Source: Bryobacteraceae bacterium (GTDB lineage Bacteria > Acidobacteriota > Terriglobia > Bryobacterales > Bryobacteraceae). From it: DNA of 64,000 nt. Below, in pieces: positions 28,063 to 36,435 of this stretch (positions within the stretch are counted from its first letter, which is position 1; each line of letters begins with the position of its first letter). The translations under genes were made by a program, and so were the position numbers. Where the stretch lies: positions 1 through 64,000 of the forward strand of contig JACZJQ010000098.1 in assembly GCA_014860455.1 (NCBI GenBank), written 5' to 3'. Under the pieces are notes generated by a model, which was not told where the DNA came from, did no database searches, and was given only the letters and a program-made list of their open reading frames with translations.

Positions 28063-29601
28063 TCAGAACCGAAGCAGGCCGGTGGTGGCGACGCCTTGTG
28101 AATTGGTGATGGAGACCTCGACGCTCTCAAGCTGCGACGCGTCGCCGGTGATCGGGAACTGGGCTCGCAACTGGAATGCGCCGCCCTGTAGTGGATTGGC
28201 CCGGAAGTAGTTGAAGAACGGCTCCGCCAGATCGACTTCATAGCTTCCGGCCACAAGGCCGTCCGAGCGCAGGAAGCGGAAGCCGGCACGAGAGGTCGAC
28301 CGCACGTTGTCGATACCCTGCACCACCACCTCGGCCAGGTTCGCCGACTTGGCGGCTCTTGGCGAAACGAACTTCACCGGCGCCGGGGCGATCCTGATCC
28401 GGTGGGTCAATTGGTGGGGGCCCAGAACAATCCTCAGCGTGATCGACCCCGCGGTCGAGCCTGTTTGAAACACTGCCTCGCGCTCGCCTAGGAACTTCGC
28501 CTCGCTTAGTCCGGCGGCTACGTTGAAACTGATCGACCTCGACGCCGAAGGCAGAAACGCCACAGCCGCGTCGTCGCCCAACGCCGACGATTCGGGCTGG
28601 AATTCGAGCCGCAGCGTGCCGGTGAGGTCCGCTTTCGCAGGGCTGGCCAGGACAATGCTGACTGCCCGCTGGATCCCGCTTTCGAGCGAGTCCGGAACTT
28701 GGACAAACGACGGCACCGGCGGCGGCTCGGCCTCGGCGGTGGCCGTCAGCGTCCAGGACGCTGATCCGGAGGTCAACTTCGCCGGGTAGGTTCCGGCGGC
28801 GTCAGACTTGAATACGATCCGGAAGCCCTCGCCGAACCAAAAGAGAGTGAAACCGGCGCCGAACACCTGCGGCGGCGTGGCGGGCGGTTTGGTGAGCCTG
28901 AACCAGCGGTCGGCTTCCTGGCCCGTCCGGACCGGGCCAAGCGTAACCGTAGCCCCTGGCGCGACCGCCTTCCACGCCGTTCCATCATAGGTTTCGAGAT
29001 CGCCTTCGCTGATCGAAGATCCAGTGAGGGTCCAGGCGCGGTCGTTCACCAGCAACTGGGCGTTGAACGCGCCCTCCGACTGTGGCGCGAACTGGACGCG
29101 GAACTCCCCGAAGCCGCCCGGCGCGAGCGTCCTGGGTATAGGGAAGACGTTGCTTGTCTTGATCGGGCTGCCCGGCGGAATGAAGACTCGGTTGATATCG
29201 ATAGCCGCCGTGCCCACGTTTCGGATGCGAAACCGCACTTCGGACACGGCGCCAACCGCGGTTTCCGGAAAAGCGTACGCCGAATCCACGGCGTCTTCCC
29301 GGCTGGGCGGGGTGAACACGGCCAGTTTCAGGTCAGCTGCGACATTAGGCACGATAGACCGCTCACCGCTTTCCTGATTGACCAGCACGATGCCCTGCTC
29401 TGTCCGCTCCACCGCCCAGCCGGGCTCAAGCCGTTCCCTGCTCTTGAACACCTGGCGCGTCTGAAGCGCCCCCGGCACGCCTGAAATCCGGATCAGCCGC
29501 CCTTGGGCGTCACGGACCTGCCCGATCACGGGCAGGTTGATCCCGCCCTGCCCGTATGCCACCGCTACCGCCGCTACGAACGCAAATAGGATCTTCTTCA
29601 T
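28063..29601 (-). CDS. Secreted choice-of-anchor-D (ASH-like) domain protein
   Basis: 512 residues with a signal peptide (MKKILFAFVAAVAVAYGQ). Residues about 90-180 match the choice-of-anchor-D/ASPM-SPD2-Hydin type: FPETAVGAVSEVRFRIRNVG followed by FGEFRVQFAPQSEGAFNAQL. The rest is a chain of Ig-like beta domains. No enzyme motif is seen; it is probably an adhesion or structural surface protein. It begins one base after the stop of the Ig-like gene upstream and is cotranscribed with it. Confidence 0.8.
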   Translation of the reverse strand: MKKILFAFVAAVAVAYGQGGINLPVIGQVRDAQGRLIRISGVPGALQTRQVFKSRERLEPGWAVERTEQGIVLVNQESGERSIVPNVAADLKLAVFTPPSREDAVDSAYAFPETAVGAVSEVRFRIRNVGTAAIDINRVFIPPGSPIKTSNVFPIPRTLAPGGFGEFRVQFAPQSEGAFNAQLLVNDRAWTLTGSSISEGDLETYDGTAWKAVAPGATVTLGPVRTGQEADRWFRLTKPPATPPQVFGAGFTLFWFGEGFRIVFKSDAAGTYPAKLTSGSASWTLTATAEAEPPPVPSFVQVPDSLESGIQRAVSIVLASPAKADLTGTLRLEFQPESSALGDDAAVAFLPSASRSISFNVAAGLSEAKFLGEREAVFQTGSTAGSITLRIVLGPHQLTHRIRIAPAPVKFVSPRAAKSANLAEVVVQGIDNVRSTSRAGFRFLRSDGLVAGSYEVDLAEPFFNYFRANPLQGGAFQLRAQFPITGDASQLESVEVSITNSQGVATTGLLRF

Positions 29602-29602
29602 G

Positions 29603-30190
29603 TCAGGGTTTCCCTATCGTGATGAGGGGTGCGCCCACGGTGGGGGCGGCAAGAGCAGGGCTGGCGACAAGGGGCGCCGATGTTGTGCCGCCCTTGCCTC
29701 CGGACACGGCCAGTCCTGCCAGCGCGCCGCCGGCGATCGCGGCAATTGCGATCCATTTCATGGAACCGGAACGGCCCCGAATGGTCCGGATCTCGCCGCT
29801 TGACTGCTGGACGCTGACGACATAAACGGCCGCGCCGGACTCGCCCTTGAGCGACGCCCTGATCTGGATGAGGGACTCGCCTTCGTGATCGTTCCAGGCG
29901 ATGCCGGAGACCGAGGCCCGGCCCTGGCTGTCGGTCATCGCACTCTCCGACGTCAATCCGCTCGAGAACCTGCCGCCGGGCCCTTCTCTGGGCAGCGAAA
30001 AGGTGACAGTGGCGCTCCCGGCGGGGCGTCCATCAGCACCGATCACCCGGACCTCGACCGGCCGCGAGGTGACTTCCCCGGCGCGGGCGACGAATCCTGC
30101 GTCCTGACGCACCAGGACGGTGAGTGTGTCTGCTGCCTGGGCGTTGCCCTGGCACAAGAGAGCGATGGATAGAACGACGGTGAATTTCAT
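29603..30190 (-). CDS. Secreted Ig-like domain protein with C-terminal membrane segment
   Basis: 195 residues. A signal peptide (KFTVVLSIALLCQGNAQA) fixes ATG 30190. Residues about 20-125 form a bacterial Ig-like domain (VRVIGADGRPAGSATVTFSL, TDSQGRASVSGI), resembling Big-1 repeats. A hydrophobic Gly/Ala segment (IAIAAIAGGALAGLAV) near 150-165 and a low-complexity tail follow. Function unknown; paired with the choice-of-anchor-D gene. Confidence 0.75.
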   Translation of the reverse strand: MKFTVVLSIALLCQGNAQAADTLTVLVRQDAGFVARAGEVTSRPVEVRVIGADGRPAGSATVTFSLPREGPGGRFSSGLTSESAMTDSQGRASVSGIAWNDHEGESLIQIRASLKGESGAAVYVVSVQQSSGEIRTIRGRSGSMKWIAIAAIAGGALAGLAVSGGKGGTTSAPLVASPALAAPTVGAPLITIGKP

Positions 30191-30238
30191 CCGGTCCGCC
30201 AACGGCCCCTGGTGGCATGGCGGCGCGGACTTCGCTGG

Positions 30239-30940
30239 CTAGAAGTCGACCAGAACGACTGTTATGTTGTCCGGCGCACCGGCCTGTATGGAGGCTTCAA
30301 TCAAATGGTGCGCGCAGGACTCCAATTTTCTCTCACTTTCGAGAATTTCGGCGATGGAATCGTCAGGGACGCAGCCGTGAAGGCCGTCGCTGCACAACAA
30401 CAGACGCGAGCCGGGCGCGGGTTCCAGTTGCTTCACGCGAACATCCAGCACGGTGTCCACGCCGATCGCCATCGTGATGACGTGGCGGAATGGGTGTTTC
30501 TTGAGGACATCCTCGGCCAGCCCGATCCGGCGGCCGACCTCCTCCACCCAGCTATGATCCTTGGTCAGCGCATGCAGTTGTCCGCCGGACCAAAGATACG
30601 CCCGGCTGTCGCCCGCGCTGGCCAGATCCACCCCATCCGGGCCCGCATGGATGCCCACCAGCGTGGTACCCATGCCGGCGCAGCAGAAATCGTCGGCTGC
30701 CTGTTTTCTTACCGCCTCGTGGGCGGCGCGGTAGGCCTCGTCGAGCCGCACTTCGCCGTCCGCGTCCCGGAAATGGGCGGCGACGGTTTCCAGGGCAAGC
30801 GCCGAGGCCCGTTCACCGGCCTTGGCCCCGCCCATTCCGTCGGCGACAAGATAGAGCCCGAGCTGAGGATCGATCAGGAACGCGTCCTGGTTGATTGGGC
30901 GCACGAGACCGCGATCTGTCAGGCCGAAGGCTTCAGGCAA
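30239..30940 (-). CDS. PP2C-family Ser/Thr protein phosphatase
   Basis: 233-residue metal-dependent phosphatase. Motifs: RPINQDAF, VADGMGG (metal Asp), AGDSRAYL, LLCSDGL and PDNITVVLVDF. It would dephosphorylate Ser/Thr-phosphorylated proteins in the cytoplasm. The start is a TTG at 30940. It heads a row with two secreted proteins and thiD (gap 48 bases to the next gene). The only kinase piece in the window is the broken one at 1032, so its partner lies elsewhere. Confidence 0.93.
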   Translation of the reverse strand: MPEAFGLTDRGLVRPINQDAFLIDPQLGLYLVADGMGGAKAGERASALALETVAAHFRDADGEVRLDEAYRAAHEAVRKQAADDFCCAGMGTTLVGIHAGPDGVDLASAGDSRAYLWSGGQLHALTKDHSWVEEVGRRIGLAEDVLKKHPFRHVITMAIGVDTVLDVRVKQLEPAPGSRLLLCSDGLHGCVPDDSIAEILESERKLESCAHHLIEASIQAGAPDNITVVLVDF

Positions 30941-30961
30941 TGGGTATGAATGCTCCTACTC

Positions 30962-33583
30962 CTAAAAGAGTAAGCGAAATCCAAGCTGGAAAACCCTCCC
31001 GTCGTTCAGCGTGTTTGTGATCTTGCCGAACGAAGGTGACGATAGGTTCCGCTGGGGTTCGTCGAACTGCGGCGTATTCGACAGGTTGTAGACCTCGCCC
31101 CGAAGCTGTGCCGTCCAGTCATGCGGCAGGCGGATCTGCTTGACGGCCGATCCGTTCCAATTCCAGATGCGGGCCCGCCGGAAAGTACCCCGGCCCAGGT
31201 TGCCGCGGACTTCGCCGGGCACGATAAAGGAGAATCTGTCCCGCCTGAGGACATCAGTCGCCGTGTCCGGGTGGGCGATCGTAGCGCCTAGGATCGACGG
31301 GTCAACGATGTTGGGACGGTCAGACGGGCCGCCATCCACGTTGCCAAACCCAGGTCCGTCGGCGCCGATATAGAGCGTCGAGGGCGTTCCTTTCTTCCAT
31401 AGATTTACGCCGGAGACCGTCCAGCCGCCCAGGATCGAGCGCATCCACCGGGCGGCGCCGCTCGAAAACGGCACCTCATAGGAATAGCTGGCGGTGAAGG
31501 CGTGCGGCGAATCGAAGTTCGAGTAGCCCTTGCGGTCCTTGAAAGCCTCATACTGCCACTGGCTGCGGCCCTTCACCAGGTCCTGGTTGGCGCCGGTAGC
31601 CGAGAAATCGGGTCCTTCGTCGAGCGCCTTCGAGAAGGTGTAGGCGAATTGGGCCATGAAGCCGCGTTTGGCGGGCAGGTCGAAGGCCAACTGGCCGGCG
31701 TCGAAATAGGCGTTGCCGCCGTTGAGGATGTTGTACGTCTCGAAGTAGCGCGGATCCGGGCGGCGCAGGTTGACCGTGGCCGTTGTCAGCGGAATGCCCG
31801 GCACAGGCTCGGCTCGGTTCTGAATGGTCGAGTTCAGCAGCTTGATGGTCCGCGATCCGATGTATGACGTTCGCATGACTCCGCCCCAACCGAACCGTTT
31901 CTCGATGGAGGCGTTGTACTGGTGCGAGTACGGGGTGGCCAGATCGGGCGAAATCCAGGTGGGGGTGCTCGGATCGGTGGGTTTGAGTGAAACTCCGCCG
32001 AGCAGGTCGGTCAGCACGGGCTGCTGCACGGTGACATACTGCACGCGCGGCATGTTGTTTCGCACCTGCTGATAGGTGACCGGCGGGATCTGCATGAACG
32101 TGGTCGTATACATGCCGCGCACCACCCAGCCGCGGCCTGCCTGCCAGGCGAATGAGAAGCGCGGCGAGAAGTTGTTGAAGTCGCCGTCATACGGGATTTT
32201 GTCGATGCCGTGGGTCTCCACGGGCCGCGAGTCGCCCATCCAGCGGACGCCGTAGTAGATCTGGAACCTGGAGTTCACTTGCCAGCGGTCCGCGATGTAA
32301 GCATTCATGGTGTAATTGGCGAACTCGCGGCTCAGATCGCCGATAGCAACTTCATAGATGGTCGGGATGCCGAGCAGGAAGTTCTCCACCGCCGAGCGGC
32401 CGAAGTTGTTCTGAAACTGGAGATAACCGCGGCTGTTGTTGGATTCGATGCCGGCCTGCCGGAAACGGGTGAAGTCGCCGCCATAGGTGATGGTATGCGA
32501 GCCGGCGCGGGTGGACAATGCCGCGGCGGAACGGATGGTATGTCCGGTGCGGTCGATCGGGAACATCGAATCCGGCCCCAGTTCCTCGATCTGGTGGCCG
32601 AAACGGACGCGCGGCCCGACGGCGTTGGGCTCCGACCGCAACAGCGAGACCCCACGCTGGTATGCGGCCGTCAGGGCAACGCTGGTGGACGGCGAAAGAT
32701 CCCGCGTCCAGGTGACGGCCGTTTTCGTGGTGTGAATATCGGTGTCCGGATTCTGGCCGGCGACGAACTTAAACGCCCGGATCCGTTGGCGGTCGTTCGA
32801 GTAGTTCGCCATCAGGCGCTGGCTGCGGGGCAGGATCAGATCGATGCGGCCCGTGAGTCCAAGGCTGTCAATGCGCTGCGTGGCGTTGGTGTTCAGTGCA
32901 CGGGGGTCGAAGTCGGGCCGGTTGGGGAGTTCAGCGGGGAAGGCGTCGAGGTAGCGCTGGACGATTGCCCGGTTGGCCGGGTCGAGCGAACGGGGTTGGC
33001 GCTCATTGGCCAGCGGTACCAGGACGTTGCCGTTCACCATGCCGCGGATGTCGCGCTGGCTGTAGGTGGTGGTCCAGAAACCGTTGACGCCGGGCAACGG
33101 TCCGGTGAGCCGTCCGCTCATGAGGTTGCGGTGCGAGGGCTTCACTCCGCCCACCTGGAAGAACGTGCGGGCATTGAAAATGCTGTTCTGGTGCCAGTAA
33201 GTCCCCTCGCCATGGACCGCGGATGGCGCCGCTTGCGGGCGCAGACCCGGAACCTCGGTCGCCGGCTGGCCGTGCTCGTTGCCGAAATGCTGCGATTCCA
33301 CGCGCGGCTCGGCGACGGCGGTCGTTGAAGCGCCGACGCGGATGTTGGCCTCCTTGATCGCGTTGGTATCGATCATGTAGACCACGACATTCTCGTTGCG
33401 CTGGGCGGCGGCGCCCATTCTCGGCCGTGACGCGGGTTTCGCCGCCTCCGTCCTGGGCGCGGCGGTGGCATGGCCGTTGGCTGCGGCCTGGCCGGCTGGC
33501 GCGGGCGGAGTCTGGCTGTGGGCTGTCTGGGCGGAAAGAGCGGCCAGCATGGCCAGGCCGACTCCGGAAAGAATTCTCTTCAC
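30962..33583 (-). CDS. Oar-like outer-membrane beta-barrel protein lacking the usual plug
   Basis: 873 residues with a signal peptide and an Ala/Pro-rich N-terminal 100 residues. From about residue 120 it matches the barrel part of acidobacterial TonB-dependent Oar-like proteins (HQNSIFNARTFFQVG, FSPRFSFAWQ, LDEGPDFSATG). It ends in Phe (FQLGFRLLF), as outer-membrane proteins do. The N-terminal carboxypeptidase-regulatory domain and canonical TonB plug are absent, so TonB coupling is doubtful. GTG start at 33583 with TAGAAT nine bases upstream. Confidence 0.85.
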   Translation of the reverse strand: MKRILSGVGLAMLAALSAQTAHSQTPPAPAGQAAANGHATAAPRTEAAKPASRPRMGAAAQRNENVVVYMIDTNAIKEANIRVGASTTAVAEPRVESQHFGNEHGQPATEVPGLRPQAAPSAVHGEGTYWHQNSIFNARTFFQVGGVKPSHRNLMSGRLTGPLPGVNGFWTTTYSQRDIRGMVNGNVLVPLANERQPRSLDPANRAIVQRYLDAFPAELPNRPDFDPRALNTNATQRIDSLGLTGRIDLILPRSQRLMANYSNDRQRIRAFKFVAGQNPDTDIHTTKTAVTWTRDLSPSTSVALTAAYQRGVSLLRSEPNAVGPRVRFGHQIEELGPDSMFPIDRTGHTIRSAAALSTRAGSHTITYGGDFTRFRQAGIESNNSRGYLQFQNNFGRSAVENFLLGIPTIYEVAIGDLSREFANYTMNAYIADRWQVNSRFQIYYGVRWMGDSRPVETHGIDKIPYDGDFNNFSPRFSFAWQAGRGWVVRGMYTTTFMQIPPVTYQQVRNNMPRVQYVTVQQPVLTDLLGGVSLKPTDPSTPTWISPDLATPYSHQYNASIEKRFGWGGVMRTSYIGSRTIKLLNSTIQNRAEPVPGIPLTTATVNLRRPDPRYFETYNILNGGNAYFDAGQLAFDLPAKRGFMAQFAYTFSKALDEGPDFSATGANQDLVKGRSQWQYEAFKDRKGYSNFDSPHAFTASYSYEVPFSSGAARWMRSILGGWTVSGVNLWKKGTPSTLYIGADGPGFGNVDGGPSDRPNIVDPSILGATIAHPDTATDVLRRDRFSFIVPGEVRGNLGRGTFRRARIWNWNGSAVKQIRLPHDWTAQLRGEVYNLSNTPQFDEPQRNLSSPSFGKITNTLNDGRVFQLGFRLLF

Positions 33584-33620
33584 TACTTCATCATTCTATC
33601 CGAGCCGGGCTGCTGATATT

Positions 33621-34805
33621 TCAATTGACCTCAGGTTTTGACGTGAAGAACTGTTTAAGCATGAGCCAGCCGGACTCGTCGTAACGGGTCTTCAACCGCT
33701 CCTGCCGCTCCGTGCGCGGGTCTCCGGACTGCGGACCCTGCCGGTCCTCGCAGCGTTCCAGCAGCAGCAGCGCGGCTTCGTCGTCGGGCGTACGTTCCAG
33801 CACTTCGTTGAGCCGCTTCATGGCCTCATCGAAGCGGCCCTTCCGCCAAAGGAAGTAGCCGGCGTTGAAGTAAGCAGCCGGGTCAGCCGGATCGGCCTCA
33901 ATGGCTTTGGCGAACGAATCCAGCGCCGATTCCTGGTCGAGCCGGGCCTGGACCGCGCCCAGGTTGTTGTAGACCTCATTCAACGGCGCCTCCGAGGCGA
34001 CCTTCTCCAGCAGGTCCCGGGCCGCCTGGAACTCGCCCAATTGATGGCGGCAAAGCGCGAGGTAGAAGGCGGCTTCACGTGCACGCAGCGCGCCTGGACC
34101 CACCTTCGAGAGCCATCCGGCGGCGGCCCGGTAGTCTTTCCGCTCGAGTTGATAGAGGCCGAGGCGGAGGTTCGGTTCGGGGTAATCGGGCGCCAGACGG
34201 GCGGCGGTGGAAAAATAACGGATCTGCTGCTCGGTGTCGGTGGCCATCAGGCCGCGGATATGATTCTCCATGGCATCAAGGCGGATGCCGGGCCGCGTGG
34301 CGAGGAACGCTTCCTCCGATAGAGCCGATCCGGGGCGAAGCGACTGGAGTAGCTTGTAGGCCAGACGGCTCTGGATTCGCGACAGCTCAGCCAGCGGGCC
34401 TGATTCATCCAACCGGGCGACGCGGCGCATCTGCCGGATGTCGACCACTGAGGCCACCACCCTGAGCCTTTGCCCCTCCTGTCCCGGAGCGGTGAGCGAG
34501 TATTCGCCATGCACCGCCACTCCGGCGCTCGAGTTGATTGCGAGTTCAAGTACGCTGGCTTGTGTCAGCCGGGCGCCCGCCAGGATGCCCATCGACAACA
34601 TGGCGGCCCGCCGCTCATCCGCCGCTACACGCAAGATTCCGTTGGCGGACAAGGCCTCTCCCATGTCCTCGGAGATGCTCTCGCCGATCCAGTTTATATT
34701 TTTAGAATTACTTGAATTGTAAAACGGAACTATAAGCACCGTTTCTGCAAAGATCGGCGCCGAAAGATATATGAACGCAAAAAGGATGCCGGGCAGCCGT
34801 GCCAT
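33621..34805 (-). CDS. Secreted TPR protein with FlgO/CsgG-like N-terminal domain
   Basis: 394 residues. A signal peptide (MARLPGILFAFIYLSAPIFA) is followed by a domain starting VLIVPFYNSSNSKNINWIGE, like the periplasmic CsgG/FlgO-type domain. The C-terminal half is TPRs (PNLRLGLYQLERKDYRAAA, PAAYFNAGYFLWRKGRFDEA). ATG 34805 is inside the loop of a perfect 16-bp inverted repeat whose one arm encodes signal-peptide residues 4-8. A TATACT hexamer is six bases before the ATG and no Shine-Dalgarno is present. Confidence 0.82.
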   Translation of the reverse strand: MARLPGILFAFIYLSAPIFAETVLIVPFYNSSNSKNINWIGESISEDMGEALSANGILRVAADERRAAMLSMGILAGARLTQASVLELAINSSAGVAVHGEYSLTAPGQEGQRLRVVASVVDIRQMRRVARLDESGPLAELSRIQSRLAYKLLQSLRPGSALSEEAFLATRPGIRLDAMENHIRGLMATDTEQQIRYFSTAARLAPDYPEPNLRLGLYQLERKDYRAAAGWLSKVGPGALRAREAAFYLALCRHQLGEFQAARDLLEKVASEAPLNEVYNNLGAVQARLDQESALDSFAKAIEADPADPAAYFNAGYFLWRKGRFDEAMKRLNEVLERTPDDEAALLLLERCEDRQGPQSGDPRTERQERLKTRYDESGWLMLKQFFTSKPEVN

Positions 34806-34838
34806 GGGGTGAGTATAGCAGAGCTGCCCGGCATCCTT
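34782..34838. repeat. Perfect 16-bp inverted repeat around a start codon
   Basis: Arms at 34782-34797 (AAGGATGCCGGGCAGC) and 34823-34838 are exact reverse complements, spacer 25 bases. The ATG of the TPR gene (34805) and the TATACT hexamer (34817-34812) lie in the spacer. On the minus strand the second arm runs into TTTTT, as in an intrinsic terminator. The outer six bases (34833-34838) can also pair with AAGGAT at 34843-34848, so two exclusive foldings are possible. Confidence 0.9.
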
Positions 34839-34871
34839 ATCGAAGGATCCCGTCAAACGGATTCCTATTCG

Positions 34872-35189
34872 CTAATTGAAGACTAGGGTTGTGTTGGTGC
34901 CGCCCAGACGGATCTCGCGGATCTTGTACTTGCCAGCTTCACTGGTGTACCGCACCGACGTGGTGCTGAACTTCGCTTCGCCGGTCTCAACCTTCACCGT
35001 TGCTTCAACTTTCTCTCTTCCTTTCTGAATGATAGCCTTGTCGCTTTCGACCTTCAGTTTGTAGTCGCCAGGCTTCAGTTCAGTGCCGCTCACTACGGAG
35101 GGCTGGAAAAGAGTGACGGTGTGCGTCGAGGCGCTGGCGATCGCGAGCGCGAGAATCAAGAGGGCAAACAGACGGAAAGACATTGTCAT
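34872..35189 (-). CDS. Small secreted protein, unknown function
   Basis: 105 residues. A signal peptide (TMSFRLFALLILALAIASA) is followed by a compact beta-rich domain (VVSGTELKPGDYKLKVE, KIREIRLGGTNTTLVF) of the kind found in many short acidobacterial secreted proteins. AGGAG lies eight bases before ATG 35189; a second ATG is two codons on. The upstream 160 bases to miaA are AT-rich and probably hold its promoter. Its stop is 34 bases from the inverted repeat, which may serve as its terminator. Confidence 0.72.
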   Translation of the reverse strand: MTMSFRLFALLILALAIASASTHTVTLFQPSVVSGTELKPGDYKLKVESDKAIIQKGREKVEATVKVETGEAKFSTTSVRYTSEAGKYKIREIRLGGTNTTLVFN

Positions 35190-35351
35190 CGTGGACACTC
35201 CTGTATGCATTATGGGCACATTTGCGTCATTTATTGCAGATAACTAAATTCAATACGAAGCACACTTTCTATTTGCGCTCCGACTGCCATTGCAACAACG
35301 CCGCAGGCTGCCATCATTTACTAAGACGCAAACAAAGGCCAAGTGTTCCAC

Positions 35352-36314
35352 TCAACAAACCTTCATGAATGTAAATTCGCAGAGGAACGCTGAAACCCGC
35401 GAGGCGGCCGCGCGCACGGTCTCGGGTGCATGGCCGAAGCCCTCGATCCATTCCACCCCGGACTCGCGCCGAAACCATGTGATCTGGCGCTTGGCGTACT
35501 GGCGGGTGCCGATGATGGTCCTTTCGATGGCCTCCGCCTCGCTCATCCGGCCCTGGAGGTAGGCCAGCGCCTCCTTGTAGCCCAATGATTCGAAAGGCTT
35601 GGCCCGAGGCGGGACACCCGCGTCGAGTAAGCCCCTGACCTCGTCCAGCAACCCGCCGCGCCACATCGCCCCGGCCCGGTTCTCGATGGCCCGGTGCAAC
35701 GCATCGCGCGGGGGATTGAGGACCAGCTTCAAGGCGCGATAACCCCGCAGTTCCGCTCGGCCTCCGGCAAAGACCGCCGAGGCGGGGCGGCCCGTGCCGA
35801 TGCAGATCTCGACGGCTCGGGTGAGTTTGTTCAAGTCATTGACGTGGATGCGGGCCGCGCTGGATGGATCCAGGCGGCGCAGCAGGCGGTGAAGAAATCC
35901 GTTGCGGCGCGCTTCCCGCAATGCGAGCGCCTTCCGCAGCGCCGGATCGCGCTCGGGTCCGGGGGCCAGACCCTCCAGCAGCGCCCGGACATAGAATCCT
36001 GTGCCGCCGGCGATCACGGGCAGCTTCCCGCGACTGGCTATATCCTCGACCGCCGCCGCCGCCATCCGCGCCCACTGCCCGGCGTTGGATTGCTCCGAGG
36101 GATCGAGGACATTGATCAAATGGTGCGGAACCTCGGCCAGCTCGGCGGCCGCCGGCTTGGCGGTGCCGATGTCGAATCCACGGTAGAGCTGGAGCGAATC
36201 GCAGTTGACGATCTCGCCGCCGAATTCGAGCGCCAGCCGGATGGCGAGGTGGGACTTGCCCGAAGCCGTGGGCCCGGCGACTACAATCAGGGGCAGTTGA
36301 CCCGATTCCGGCAC
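35352..36314 (-). CDS. miaA: tRNA dimethylallyltransferase
   Basis: Adds the isopentenyl group to A37 of tRNAs reading UNN codons. Motifs: P-loop GPTASGKS, DSLQLYRGFDIGTAKP, AGGTGFYVRALLEGL and near the end GTRQYAKRQITWFRRE. Length about 320 residues, normal for the family. The start is uncertain: GTG 36314 gives the expected N-terminus; a TTG at 36341 would add nine residues. Divergent from the TPR gene at 36436. Confidence 0.95.
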   Translation of the reverse strand: MPESGQLPLIVVAGPTASGKSHLAIRLALEFGGEIVNCDSLQLYRGFDIGTAKPAAAELAEVPHHLINVLDPSEQSNAGQWARMAAAAVEDIASRGKLPVIAGGTGFYVRALLEGLAPGPERDPALRKALALREARRNGFLHRLLRRLDPSSAARIHVNDLNKLTRAVEICIGTGRPASAVFAGGRAELRGYRALKLVLNPPRDALHRAIENRAGAMWRGGLLDEVRGLLDAGVPPRAKPFESLGYKEALAYLQGRMSEAEAIERTIIGTRQYAKRQITWFRRESGVEWIEGFGHAPETVRAAASRVSAFLCEFTFMKVC

Positions 36315-36435
36315 GAAACCAGTGTAGCTGGTGCAACCCAAAACGACTGATCCCGCATCAGATATAGTGATGATAAGCGGAGTCGCCGTGTATCCGGCGA
36401 TCCAACGGCTGAAGAGGGAAGGGTCCAGGACGAAA

